Positions 26,143-36,856 of a stretch of 64,000 nucleotides of DNA are shown here, in pieces. This DNA comes from WHSW01 sp963842795. Lineage in GTDB: Bacteria > Actinomycetota > Thermoleophilia > Solirubrobacterales > 70-9. The stretch is from contig CAWJHV010000041.1 of the NCBI GenBank assembly GCA_963842795.1, forward strand, positions 62,001 to 126,000, read 5' to 3'. Under the pieces are notes generated by a model. It was not told the origin of the DNA. It was given only the letters and a program-made list of their open reading frames with translations, and made no database searches. Each line of letters opens with the position of its first letter. Position 1 is the first letter of the stretch. The translations under genes and the position numbers were made by a program.

Positions 26143-26988
26143 TCACGGGACATCCTCCGAGCGCAGCGCCTTCGGCTTCGTATCGGCGCGCATCCACGGC
26201 GGCGCCGTGGTCCCGAGCTTGACCACGAGATACAGGTGCGCACCGATCAGAGCGATGATCAACCCGGGGACGAGCAGCATGTGGATGGCGTAGAAGCGGG
26301 GCAGCGTGGTCGCCTCGAACTCGGCCCCGGCGCGCAGGAAGTCGGCCAGGTAGGGCCCGACGATCGGCCCCGACCCGGTGATGTTCATGGCCACGATCGT
26401 CGCCCAGTAGGAGCGCTGGTCGAAGGGCAGCAGGTAGCCGGTCAGGCCCATGACCAGGGTGAGGATGACCAGCACCACGCCGATCACCCAGTTGAGCTCG
26501 CGCGGGTACTTGTAGGCGCCGAAGAAGAACACCCTGCCCATGTGCAGGAAGATCAGGATCACCATCACGGTGGCGCCCCACTTGTGCAGGCCGCGCACGA
26601 ACTCGCCGAGGAAGACGTCGTTGGTGAGGTGGCTGATCGAGTTGTAGGCCTCGGTCGCCGAGGGCACGTAGAACATCGCCAGGAAGACACCCGTCAGCGC
26701 CTGCATCGCGAACGCGAACAGGGTCGCCGAGCCGAGCGTGTAGAACCAGTTGGTCCCCTTGGGGACCTTGCGCAGCAGCAGGCCGGTGAGGAAGGGGGTC
26801 GCTCCGGTGCGCTCGTCGACCCAGCCGACGACGTCGATCCCGGCCTCGGCGAGCTTGCCGTGCTCGGGCTCGGTCTGAGGCGGGACGACGGCGCCGCCGG
26901 CGCCGTTCGGGGCGCCGTTGCGGCCCGCGCCGTTGGTCCGCTCTCCGGGCTTGCCGGGCTTTCGCAGCGCCTGTGGAAGCTTGGGCAT
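26143..26988 (-). CDS. qcrB: Menaquinol:cytochrome c reductase, cytochrome b6-like subunit
   Basis: 281 residues. After a Gly/Pro-rich N-terminal extension of about 70 residues come four membrane helices of a b6-type cytochrome b. The haem-binding histidines are in RGLHKWGATVMV with FLHMGRVF, and RFYAIHMLLVPG with GAHLYLVVK. It holds the two b haems and, together with the subunit IV part of the next gene, both quinone sites. The ATG at 26988 directly follows a TAG and lies 14 bp after the corrected stop of the Rieske gene. Confidence 0.93.
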   Translation of the reverse strand: MPKLPQALRKPGKPGERTNGAGRNGAPNGAGGAVVPPQTEPEHGKLAEAGIDVVGWVDERTGATPFLTGLLLRKVPKGTNWFYTLGSATLFAFAMQALTGVFLAMFYVPSATEAYNSISHLTNDVFLGEFVRGLHKWGATVMVILIFLHMGRVFFFGAYKYPRELNWVIGVVLVILTLVMGLTGYLLPFDQRSYWATIVAMNITGSGPIVGPYLADFLRAGAEFEATTLPRFYAIHMLLVPGLIIALIGAHLYLVVKLGTTAPPWMRADTKPKALRSEDVP

Positions 26989-27002
26989 CTAGGCGACCTC
27001 GA

Positions 27003-27663
27003 TCACGGTGGCGGTGCGGTCGTGAACCGGGGCGGGTACAGGTACTCCCAGATCCCGCCGGTGTACTCGCCCGGGTCTCGGGCCCGCACCGGCTCGAGGC
27101 TGTTGGTGACGCTGTAGCGGGGCCCGATCTGGAGCTCGTCGCCCTCGATCCGGGTCTGGAAGCGGTCCAGGGGACGGACGGGCGGGCCGCCGATGACCTT
27201 GCCCTCGAAGTCGTAGACGCCGCCGTGACAGGGGCAGATGAAGTTGCCCGCGGCGCGGACGAAGCGCACCGGGCAGCCCAGGTGGGCGCAGCGGGTGGAG
27301 ATCGCGATGAACACGTTCGGGTCCTCGTCGAGATCGGCGCTGCCGCGGCGGATGTAGACCGTCGTCTTGCCCGCGTCGCCGATCCCGTTGACGATCGTGA
27401 TCACCGCCTGGCGGTAGGTGTCGGCTGTGTAGTCGTCGGGGCTGCCGACGCCCTCCCACTGCTCCTCGGGCTCGTCGAAGATGGGGGCCAGGGCGAAGCC
27501 GACCGCCGGCAGGGCCACGGCGGCTGACCGCGAGGCCCCCGAACGCCTGCCCGCCGATCGCGAACACGGTCCTTCGCGTCATCGTCTCGCCCTCGAAGTA
27601 GCCCGCGGGCTTGGGCTTCTCGGGCGGCTCGCGCCGGCTGGTCTTGTCCGCGGGATCGGCCAA
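27003..27663 (-). CDS. qcrA: Rieske iron-sulfur protein (one frameshift)
   Basis: 219 residues after correction. A TTG at 27663 overlaps the stop region of the upstream gene. A twin-arginine signal and anchor (MTRRTVFAIGGQAFGGLAV) precede the break near 27519, where one extra C (AGCCGCC) shifts the frame; the following frame continues with ALPAVGFALAP and the catalytic domain. The [2Fe-2S] ligands are CAHLGC and CPCHGG. The protein carries electrons from menaquinol to cytochrome c. The twin-arginine signal fits the tatA/tatC genes six kilobases away. The stop is at 27005-27003. Confidence 0.9.
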
Positions 27664-27664
27664 C

Positions 27665-28273
27665 TCAGGAGAGGTCGTCGGCGTCGAAGTGTATTGCGTC
27701 GGCCGCCTCGCTCAGCGCCTGCTCGAGCCCCACGGCCCCGGCGGCTGCGCTCGCCGAGGCCCAGAGCTCGCTCAGCGCCTCGGCCGACTCGGCGCGCAGG
27801 CTCGCCTTCGCCCGCTCGTGGGCGGCGCCGGGGCCGGCGGCGATCGCGGTCGTGCTCGCCAGCCACAGGGCGCCGGCCTCGCGCGCGGCCCGGGGCGGGG
27901 TGCGAACCCCGTCGTGGACCTGCGCCGAGAGGCTGATCAGGTCGCTGAGCTCGCGCACGGCGTCGAGATCGCCGAGGGTCGCCAGGCGCTCGAGCCCGAG
28001 CGCGTAGAGGTAGTCCCCCGCCAGCAGCGCGAGGTCGGGGTCGGCCCCGCGCACCACCCGGGCGCTGGCGTAGTGCAGCAGGTAGCCCTCGCGCACCGCC
28101 TCGACCACGAGCGCGTACTCGCCCGGTGCCTCGGTCGCCCTCGGGCCGGCCGCGGCCAGCAGCCCGAGCGCCGGCGCGGCCGCGACCGACTCGGCGGCGT
28201 AGGGGCTGATCACCGAGCCCTCGGCGCGCAGCGCGGCGGCGAGGTCACGAAGCGCGGCTGCGGGCTCCGACAT
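27665..28273 (-). CDS. Helical protein resembling a polyprenyl synthetase without DDxxD motifs
   Basis: 202 residues, nearly all helical and Ala/Leu-rich. The segment LALLAGDYLYALGLERLA (about residues 85-102) and the following helices resemble the helix that carries the LLAGDYL signature in polyprenyl synthetases, but no DDxxD motif is present. It might be a non-catalytic partner subunit for the synthase at 23585, comparable in role to the small subunit of two-component heptaprenyl synthases, or a protein that only shares the fold. It lies between hemL and qcrA, with its stop almost touching the Rieske start. Confidence 0.45.
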   Translation of the reverse strand: MSEPAAALRDLAAALRAEGSVISPYAAESVAAAPALGLLAAAGPRATEAPGEYALVVEAVREGYLLHYASARVVRGADPDLALLAGDYLYALGLERLATLGDLDAVRELSDLISLSAQVHDGVRTPPRAAREAGALWLASTTAIAAGPGAAHERAKASLRAESAEALSELWASASAAAGAVGLEQALSEAADAIHFDADDLS

Positions 28274-28319
28274 GGGCGCGCGAGATTAGACGGCGCGCGC
28301 CGGGTCGCGCGGCGGCCAC

Positions 28320-29617
<1,298 letters not shown>

Positions 29618-29620
29618 GGA

Positions 29621-30706
29621 CTACGCGTGCTCGCGCTCCCACGCCGCGTACTCGTCCGTGAAGTAGTGCAGTCGGATCTTCTTGAACTCGGTCGACGAGT
29701 AGAGGGTCGAGCGGTCGGCGCCGTGCAGGTCGTGCTCGGCGGCGATCGAGTCGAGGATCGCGTCGCACTCCTCCTTCGAGCGGCCGTGGGCCATCGTGAA
29801 CACCGAGTACGGCCAGTCGGCGTAGGTCGGGCGCTGGTAGCAGTGCGAGACGCCGCGCACCCGGGCCATCGCCGCCCCGACCTCGAGGATGCGCTCGTCC
29901 GGCACCCGCCAGACTCCCATCCCGTTGGCCGAGAACCCGGCCCGGCGGTGGTAGAGGATCGCCGCCACCCGGCGCAGCAGCTTGCGCTCGACCATCCCCC
30001 GCAGGTGCGCCAGCAGAGCCTCGGTCGACATCCCGACCTCCGCCGCGGCGGCGTCGAAGGGGCGGTCAACGACCTCCATCGGGCCCTGCAGCGCGCGGAT
30101 CACGGCGATGTCGCGCTCGTCGTAGGGCTGGCGCTCGAGCTCGCGCGGCGGCGATGCGTCGACGGTGGAGGCGAGGGCCTCGGTGCCCTTCTCCATCTCC
30201 AGGTTCATGTTGATCTTGAACAGCTGCAGGGTCGGCAGCTGGCGGATCGACTCCGCCCCGGTGAGGCGCTGCAGCAGGTCGAGCGTGCCCTCGAGGCCGA
30301 GCTCGGAGTCGGGCGGGGTGGCGATCGTGAACCAGAGGTTGAACTCGTGCGTGCGCAGGTAGTTGTGCGAGACGCCCGGGTGGGAGTTGATGATCTTCGC
30401 CGCCCGGTGCGGGTGCTCGGCGTCGACCTTGGCGGCGACCAGCATCGACGCGTAGCCGAGCGCGCGGGTGTCGAAGATCGGCGTGATCTCGCGGATGATG
30501 CGCTGGTCCACCAGGCGCCGGGTCCGGGTCATCAGGTCGTCGAGATCGAGCTCGGCGCCGGCCGCGAGCTCGGCGTAGGGCTCGGCGGCGAGCGGGAAGC
30601 TCGACTGCAGCAGGTTCATCAGCCGCTTGTCGGTCTCGTCGAGCGCGATCGCGGCCCCGTCCTTGCGCTCGCGCAGCTTCGGCTGCGGCACCCTCACGCC
30701 AGCCAT
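29621..30706 (-). CDS. Fused AhbA/AhbB-type (Lrp/AsnC-like) siroheme decarboxylase family protein
   Basis: 361 residues made of two similar halves, each an Lrp/AsnC-type helix-turn-helix plus ferredoxin-like domain. The first half (LDETDKRLMNLLQSSFPL, ALGYASMLVAAKV, SHNYLRTHEFNLWFTI) looks like AhbB/NirD, and the second (ERDIAVIRALQGPM, RVAAILYHRRAGFSANGMGVW, SHCYQRPTYADWPYSVF) like AhbA. Characterised AhbA/AhbB proteins decarboxylate siroheme in the alternative haem or haem d1 routes. Position between hemB and hemL fits tetrapyrrole synthesis; AhbC and AhbD are not in the window. The ATG at 30706 has a perfect AAGGAGG seven bases upstream and overlaps the end of hemB. A purely regulatory role remains possible. 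Confidence 0.72.
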   Translation of the reverse strand: MAGVRVPQPKLRERKDGAAIALDETDKRLMNLLQSSFPLAAEPYAELAAGAELDLDDLMTRTRRLVDQRIIREITPIFDTRALGYASMLVAAKVDAEHPHRAAKIINSHPGVSHNYLRTHEFNLWFTIATPPDSELGLEGTLDLLQRLTGAESIRQLPTLQLFKINMNLEMEKGTEALASTVDASPPRELERQPYDERDIAVIRALQGPMEVVDRPFDAAAAEVGMSTEALLAHLRGMVERKLLRRVAAILYHRRAGFSANGMGVWRVPDERILEVGAAMARVRGVSHCYQRPTYADWPYSVFTMAHGRSKEECDAILDSIAAEHDLHGADRSTLYSSTEFKKIRLHYFTDEYAAWEREHA

Positions 30707-31666
30707 GCGGCTGCCTCCTTCGCGTAGTAGGTGAGGATCACGTCGGCGCCGGCGCGGCGGATCGCGGTCAGCGTCTCGAGCGCCGCGGCGCGCTCGTCGA
30801 GCCAGCCGTTCTCGGCGGCGGCCTTCAGCATCGAGTACTCGCCCGAGACCTGGTAGGCGGCGACCGGGAGCTCGAACGCCTCGCGTACGCCCCGGATCAC
30901 GTCGAGGTAGGGCAGCGCCGGCTTCACCATCACCATGTCGGCGCCCTCGTCGACGTCGAGGCGGACCTCGCGCAGCGCCTCGCGCGCGTTCGCCGGATCC
31001 ATCTGGTAGCCGCGGCGGTCGCCGAACTCCGGCGTCGACTCCGCCGCCTCGCGGAACGGCCCGTAGAAGGCCGAGGCGTACTTCGCCGAGTAGGCGACGA
31101 TCGCGGTGTCGGGGTGGCCCTCCTCGTCGAGCTGGTGGCGGATGCTGGCCGATCCGGCCGTCCATCATGTCCGAGGGGGCGACCACGTCGGCGCCGGCCT
31201 CGGCGTGCGAGATCGCGGTCTTCGCCAGCAGCTCGACCGTGATGTCGTTGTCGACCTCGCCGTCGCGGACGAAGCCGCAGTGGCCGTGCGAGGTGTACTC
31301 GCACAGACACACGTCGGTGATCACGGTGAGCTCGGGGTGCGCCTCCTTGAGCGCCCGGACCGCCATCTGGACCACGCCCTCGTCGTCGTAGGCGCCCGAG
31401 CCGGTCTCATCCTTGGTCGCCGGGATCCCGAACAGGATCACGGCCTCGATCCCGACCGCGAGCAGCTCCGAGGCCTCGGCGACGAGCTCGTTGATCGAGA
31501 AGCGCTCGATCCCGGGCATCGAGGCGACCGGCTCGCGGACGCTCTCGCCCGAGACCACGAACAGGGGCTGGACCAGGTGCCGCGGCGAAAGCTCGGTCTC
31601 GCGCACGAGGTCCCGGAGCGCCTTCGTCCGCCGCAGGCGCCGCATGCGCGTCGCGGGGAAGCTCAC
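30694..31666 (-). CDS. hemB: Delta-aminolevulinic acid dehydratase (one frameshift)
   Basis: 323 residues after correction, the usual length. The GTG at 31666 gives the family-typical N-terminus SFPATRMRRLRRTKALRDLV. The zinc-type cysteine segment DVCLCEYTSHGHCG is present. The frame breaks near 31151 where GGCCAGC has one extra C, then continues with SIRHQLDEEGHPDTAIVAYSAKYASAFYGP in the shifted frame. The Schiff-base lysines are in YSAKYASAFYGPF and MVMVKPALPYLD. It condenses two 5-aminolevulinates to porphobilinogen. It overlaps the AhbA/B-like gene by 13 bases. Confidence 0.94.
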
Positions 31667-31697
31667 GCGGCGGATTGTAGGGCGGGCAGGGTCGCGC

Positions 31698-32211
31698 TCA
31701 GCTCTTCGAGCCGCTGTCGGCGAGGGCCGCCGTGAGCCCGAGCCCGATGTAGACGACGCCGGCCGCCCGCGAGAGCCGCCCGGGGCTCGCGAGACGGCGG
31801 CGCAGGCCCCCGCCGGCGCTGCCTGCGGCGAGGGCGAAGAGCGTGTCTCCGATCGCGGCGACGAGGCTGAAGATCGTTCCCAGCACCAGCGTCTGCAGCC
31901 AGGCCGGGCCGGCGCCGGCATCGATGAACTGGGGCAGGAAGGCGGGCAGGAAGATCGCCAGCTTCGGGTTCAGCGCGCCGACGGCGAAGCCCTCCCAGAA
32001 CAGCCGGCGCTCCGAGCGCCGGGGCGCCGAGGCCTCCGCGACTGCGCCGACGCCGTCGCGCAGGGCGCGGATGCCGAGGTAGATCAGGTAGGCGGCGCCG
32101 GCGCCCGTGGACAACCCCACGGGCGACGATGTAGATCACCGCCGGCCCCGGGATCGCGACCAGGCCGGCGCTCGCGATCGCGAACAGGACCATGGTGTGC
32201 GCCGAGGGCAT
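31698..32211 (-). pseudogene. LysE/RhtB-family exporter, internally deleted and frameshifted
   Basis: The N-terminus (MPSAHTMVLFAIASAGLVAI, PGPAVIYIVARG) and the C-terminal two thirds (GAGAAYLIYLGIRALRDG, ALNPKLAIFLPAFLPQFID) are clearly LysE/RhtB amino-acid exporter. They are in different frames and join near 32112 with about 30-35 residues of the second membrane region missing compared with a normal length of about 205. A frameshift alone would not lose this segment. Either a real internal deletion or a collapsed assembly is possible. If true, the exporter would not be functional. Confidence 0.6.
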
Positions 32212-32238
32212 CGGCTCAAGTTACCGGCGCCCCGGCGG

Positions 32239-33605
32239 TCAGGCAAAGCGCCGCAACGCCAGGCGCGCGAGCAGCCCGTAGGCGAGCACGATCGCGAGCA
32301 GGTGCACGAGCGGCAGGCAGCACGTCCGGGCCGGCCGAGTCGAGCGCTCCCTGCATCGCGTCGAGCGCGGCGTCGAACGGAAACAGCGCCCTGACCACCT
32401 CGATCGCGTGAAAGACCCCCGAGCTCACGGTTCCCGACGGCACCAGCGAGAGGAAGGCGATCGGCAGCGAGGCCATGAACGCGAGCAGGGAGCTCGCCCG
32501 GACCTCCTTCGCCGAGGCCCCGATCGCCGCACCGAAGGCCGCGAAGCCGGCGCCGCCGGCGCCGATCGCGACCAGGATCAGCGGCGCGCGGCCCCAGTCG
32601 ACCGAGACCAGGGCGGTGAGCGCCGCGAGCAGCAGGAGGGTGACCGCGAACGAGGCGATGATCCCGAGCACGACCTTCTCGGTCAGCAGCCCGGTGGCGC
32701 CGACGAGGCCGCGGGTGATCCGCGCGAAGACGTTCTCCTCCCGCTCGAGCGCCAGCGAGCCGGCGACCAGCAGCACGGTGACGAACATCAGGGTCACCGT
32801 CGCGGCGACCGCGATCGCGAACACGTCGAGCTCGGAGGACTGCCCCGCGACCACCACCTTCTCGACCTCGATCGGCGAGGAGACGGCGCCGAGCAGCGGC
32901 AGGGCGAAGTCGAGGTTCTCGCGCGCCAGGTCGGAGAACCTGATCACCCGGTCGAGCGAGGCCCGGGCGTCGCTGTCGGGGGGCAGCTGGGCGCGGACGC
33001 CGCGCAGGATCTCGCTGCTCGGCTGCAGCCCGAGGATGTCGAGGTCGCCGATCAGCGGCAGGCTGAACTGGCCGCCCTTGATCAGCAGGTCGAGGTAGCT
33101 CGCCGCCTGGTCGGAGATCCGCCGCGAGAGGAGCAGGTTCGCCTCGGTGATCAGCGCCTGGATCCGGTCGTCGACCAGGCTCGCCTTCACGGGGTCGTCC
33201 TGGTTGACCAGCACCTCGACCTCCGGCTGCTGGGGGTTGAGGCTGGCCAGCGACTCGAGCTTGTCGAGCAGGTCCGGCGGGCAGGATCAGGGCCGCGATC
33301 ACGTCGCCGTCCTCGACCTTCTGCTCGGCCTCCTCGCGCGATGAGACATCGACGCAATCGACCCTCGAGCAGAGCCGGTCGCGGGCGATGCCCTGATCGA
33401 TCGACCCCTCGCCCGAGCCGATCGCGAACTGCTCGGTGTCGCTCGCCGGGATCTCGTTCAGGAAGGCGACGCGCGGCTGGGAGTTGTCGGCCGAGAGCGC
33501 GAAGCCGATCAGCACCCCGAGCACGATCGGGTAGCCGACCAGCAGGCCGACGATCAGCGGCGAGCGGCGCAGGATCTGCAGGTCCTTGAGCAGCAGCCAG
33601 CGCAC
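32239..33605 (-). CDS. ABC-2 type transporter permease (two frameshifts)
   Basis: 453 residues after correction. An N-terminal membrane helix (SPLIVGLLVGYPIVLGVLIG) is followed by a large extracytoplasmic domain (to about residue 240) and five C-terminal helices, including AVAATVTLMFVTVLLVAGSL and GLLTEKVVLGIIASF. This is the YhgE/ABC-2 exporter pattern. Breaks: near 33283 (one extra C in CTGCCCGCC) and near 32313 (four extra bases in CTGCCTGCCGCTC), after which the C-terminus LVHLLAIVLAYGLLARLALRRFA ends at 32239. The GTG start at 33605 lies six bases after the ATPase stop, so they form one transporter. Substrate unknown; multidrug or lipid export are common for the type. Confidence 0.8.
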
Positions 33606-33610
33606 CGCGC

Positions 33611-34332
33611 CTAGTGCCCCATCTCGCGCAGGAAGCGGACGAAGGCGACCTCGAAGTCGGCGTTCTCGGAGCCGGGAACCGCGGCGTGGAGCTCAGCCGA
33701 GGTGCCGTCGAAGACCCGCTTCGCCGTCGGCGAGCACCAGCAGCCGGTCGCCGTAGCGCTCGGCCTCCTGGAGGTGGTGGGTCGAGTAGATCACCGTCGT
33801 CCCGGTCCCCGCGAGGTCGAGCACGAACTCCCACAGCCGCTCGCGCTGGCGCGGGTCGAGCCCCGTCGAGGGCTCGTCGAGGAGCAGGACGGCCGGCGAG
33901 GAGAGCAGGCCGATCGCGATGTTGACCCGCTGCTGGTTGCCGCCCGAAAGGGTTCCGACCTGGTCGTCGGCCCGCTCGCGGAGGTCCGGTCTGGGCGAGC
34001 ATCCGGTCGACGGCCCCGTCGAGATCGTCCACCCCCTCGAGGCGCGCGAAGAGCCGCAGGTTCTCGACCACGGTCAGCCGCTGGTACAGCGCCGCGCCCT
34101 GCGGGACCCAGCCGACCTCGCCGGGCACCGTGAACGAGCCCGAGTCGGCAGCACGGATTCCGGCGAGGATCGACAGCAGGGTCGTCTTGCCGGCGCCGTT
34201 CGGCCCGATCACCGCGAGCAGCTCGCCGGGGCGGGCGGTGAAGCTGACCTCGCGCAGCGCGGCCCGGTCGCCGAAGCGCTTGCTCAATCCCCGCGCCTCG
34301 ATCACGGCCGCGGCCGTCTCCTGCCCGCTCAC
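33611..34332 (-). CDS. ABC transporter ATP-binding protein (two frameshifts)
   Basis: 239 residues after removing two inserted bases. Walker A IGPNGAGKTTLL is near residue 41. After the break near 33990 (extra G in ACCGGACC) the signature LSGGNQQR, Walker B AVLLLDEPSTGLDP and H-loop STHH follow; a second break near 33716 precedes the C-terminus RVFDGTSAELHAAVPG. It energises the permease encoded immediately downstream. Start GTG at 34332. Divergent from the phosphodiesterase gene across about 40 bp. Confidence 0.88.
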
Positions 34333-34372
34333 CGGCGGAACGCTACGCGACTGCGAGTACGGTAGGCGACGG

Positions 34373-35153
34373 ATGCGGGTCCTGTTCGTCGCCGACGTGG
34401 TCGGGAAGCCTGGCCGGGCGGGCCTCGGTCGGGCGATGCCCGGCCTGCGCGAGCGCTACGACCCGCAGCTCGTGATCGTCAACGGCGAGAACTCGGCCGG
34501 CGGGATCGGCATCACGGAGAAGACGGCCGCCGACCTGCACGTCGATCGGCGCCGACGTGATCACGCTCGGCAACCACGCCTTCCGCCACCGCGAGGTCTA
34601 CGACTACCTCGACCGCGACGAGCACGTGATCCGCCCCGCGAACCTGATGTCATCGAGCCCGGGTCGCGGTTACACGGTGGTCGAGGCCGACGGCGTGCGG
34701 GTGTGCGTGATCAACCTGCTCGGCCAGGTCCAGCTGCGGGCGGCCCGGTCGCCGTTCGCCGAGGCCGACTCGCTGCTGGAGCGGCTCGATCGCGAGGTCG
34801 ACGCCTTCTTCGTCGACTTCCACGCCGAGGTGACCTCGGAGAAGGTGGCGATGGGATGGCATCTCGACGGTCGCGCCGCGGCAGTCGTCGGCACCCACAC
34901 CCACGTGCCCACCGCCGACGCGCGGGTGCTGCCGAAGGGGACCGCCTACATCAGCGACGTCGGCATGACCGGCTCGCGGGCGAGCGTCCTCGGCGTGCGC
35001 TGGGAGCAGGCGCTGGAGAGCTTCCGGACCCAGATGCCCGTGCGCTTCAGCACCGCCGAGGAGGACGTCTGGGTGAACGCGGTCGTCGTCGAGGTCGGCC
35101 CCGACGGGCTCGCCCGCTCGATCGATCAGGTGCTCGAGCGGGCGCCCGACTGA
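34373..35153 (+). CDS. YmdB/TIGR00282-type metallophosphoesterase (one frameshift)
   Basis: 259 residues after correction, the family length. N-terminal VADVVGKPGRAGL and VNGENSAGGIGIT, metal-site ITLGNHAF and DFHAEVTSEK with GTHTHVPTAD are the signatures of the YmdB calcineurin-like phosphodiesterases, which hydrolyse 2',3'-cyclic nucleotides and influence biofilm or sporulation decisions in Bacillus. The break near 34545 is an extra G (CTGCACGTCGATCGG). The 3' end overlaps the convergent membrane-protein gene by 28 bp. Confidence 0.87.
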
Positions 35154-36856
35154 GCCTTTCGGGCCACCGGCCGCGAGGCGGCGAGCGCGAGCGCGAGCGG
35201 GGCGAAGAACCAGGGGATGTAGAGGTAGAACCAGTGGTCGACCGAGAGCTGCAGCGCGATCAGCACCGCGGCGGCCAGCGCGGCGATCTGGGGCAGGGTC
35301 CGGCGCCTGGGGACGAACGCGACCACCACGGCGAGCACCGCCGCGGCGGCGAACATCGCGTTCTGGACCCACTGGATCCCGTCGACCTGACCCCAGACGC
35401 TGAACGGCGAGCTGCGGTCGAGCTGGCTCTCCACGGTGCGCTCGTAGAACGTGGCGAGGCCGGGGTCGATGGCCGGGTTGGCGAGCATCAGGGCGGCGAC
35501 CGCGGCGAAGGCGGCGCAGAAGTATGCGCTCGGCTTCAGCCACGAGCGCAGCGTCGGTCGCTCGGCCTCCGGAAGGCGGTCCCGGAGCAGCCCGTGGTCG
35601 CCGGCCAGGTATAGCGGCGCGAGGGCGAGCGGGGCGAACTTCGCGGTCACCGCCAGGGCCAGCAGCGCCCCGCGGGCGAGCGGGCGGGCGAACAGGGCCA
35701 GCGACCACGCGAGCAGCGCCGCGATCAGCGAGTCGTTGGCGTTCGATTGCAGGGCGAAGTCGGTGTAGGGGTAGGCGAGCCAGGCGAAGGCGACCACGAC
35801 GCCGAGCTCGCGCCCGCGGCGGCCCGGGCGCAGGCGCATTCCGCAGAAGAAGAGGGCGACCACGGTCGCCAGATCGAAGGCGATCGCCGCCGCGTGCGAG
35901 GCGGGGAGCTCGTCCCAGCTGCCGCTCCACGGCAGCGCGAGCTCGAACGGCACGTAGGCGTAGTAGTTCGTCGGCCCGTACGTGTCGCCGAAGCGGTTGT
36001 CGTCGGGGAACTCGCCCTCGCCGTAGATCGGCTCGCCGTGGGTGATCCGGTCGGCGCCGATCGAGCCCGCGTAACCGACGTCGATGACCCCGGAGTCGGC
36101 GATGTTGATCGTCAGCCGGAAGGCGATCAGGACCACGCCGGCGAGCGCCAGCCAGCGAAAGGGCAGCGACGGTCGCAGCCCCTCGCCACCGCGGAAGCCG
36201 AGCCACAGGGCTCGCGCGAGCAGGTAGATCAGCGGCGGATACGCCAGCGGCACCGATATCCCGATCTCGCCACGGTTGAAGAACAGCTGGGAGATCCCGA
36301 AGGAGAGCAGGACGAGCAGGTCGAGGTGGGCGATCCGCAGCGGACGGCGGTAGTCGAAGAGGGCAAGGAAGAAGACGAGCGCCAGCGGGATCCAGACGTA
36401 GGGGGCGTTCAGAACGTGGCCGAACTGGCCCTCGTACCCGCGCGCCATCGGCCAGGCGACCTGGTATCCGGTCCACGACTCGCGGACCGCCCCGCTGACC
36501 CCGTCGACCTTCACCTGGGCGACCTCGCGCCCGTCGTCGGCCTTGTAGCCGACCTGCCAGGCGCCGTTGTCGTCGTCCTGGATCGCGGTCTCCAGCCGGC
36601 CGTAGCGCTCGGTCTGCTCGGCGACCTTCGGATCGCCGTTGGCGATCTGGATCGCCCGGGCGGCTGAGATCTCGAACCCGTCAGGGGTCGACGGCAGCGA
36701 CCCGGGCTCGGTCGGCGCGGGGAGGGTCGAGCCCGGCGTCGAGTCTCCGGTCGCCGCGATCGCGCGGTCGGCGATGCCGAGGGCTCCGATCGCGACGGCG
36801 AGCGCGATCGAGACGCGGACGAGTTGGACGACGCCGCCTATCTGGCGAAGGTCCAC
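35126..36856 (-). CDS. GT-C-like integral membrane protein (DUF2029/mannosyltransferase type)
   Basis: 576 residues, unbroken, with a signal-like N-terminus, an extracytoplasmic domain (about residues 35-135) that looks PepSY-like (ARAIQIANGDPKVAEQTERY, WQVGYKADDGREV), and then ten or more membrane helices. The segments YGPTNYYAYVPFELALPW and AVTAKFAPLALAPLYLAGD (a lysine-containing cytoplasmic loop) resemble polyprenol-phosphate-mannose-dependent GT-C transferases. The GTG start at 36856 overlaps the end of the GtrA gene. With GtrA and the phosphatase-like gene upstream it may form a cell-surface glycosylation unit; the substrate is unknown. Confidence 0.7.
   Translation of the reverse strand: MDLRQIGGVVQLVRVSIALAVAIGALGIADRAIAATGDSTPGSTLPAPTEPGSLPSTPDGFEISAARAIQIANGDPKVAEQTERYGRLETAIQDDDNGAWQVGYKADDGREVAQVKVDGVSGAVRESWTGYQVAWPMARGYEGQFGHVLNAPYVWIPLALVFFLALFDYRRPLRIAHLDLLVLLSFGISQLFFNRGEIGISVPLAYPPLIYLLARALWLGFRGGEGLRPSLPFRWLALAGVVLIAFRLTINIADSGVIDVGYAGSIGADRITHGEPIYGEGEFPDDNRFGDTYGPTNYYAYVPFELALPWSGSWDELPASHAAAIAFDLATVVALFFCGMRLRPGRRGRELGVVVAFAWLAYPYTDFALQSNANDSLIAALLAWSLALFARPLARGALLALAVTAKFAPLALAPLYLAGDHGLLRDRLPEAERPTLRSWLKPSAYFCAAFAAVAALMLANPAIDPGLATFYERTVESQLDRSSPFSVWGQVDGIQWVQNAMFAAAAVLAVVVAFVPRRRTLPQIAALAAAVLIALQLSVDHWFYLYIPWFFAPLALALAASRPVARKAQSGARSST

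Noticed and set aside
26989..27020. Alternative Rieske C-terminus ending in TAG directly before the cytochrome b start
   Set aside because: That frame matches the N-terminal part only; the frame holding the cluster ligands ends at 27003.
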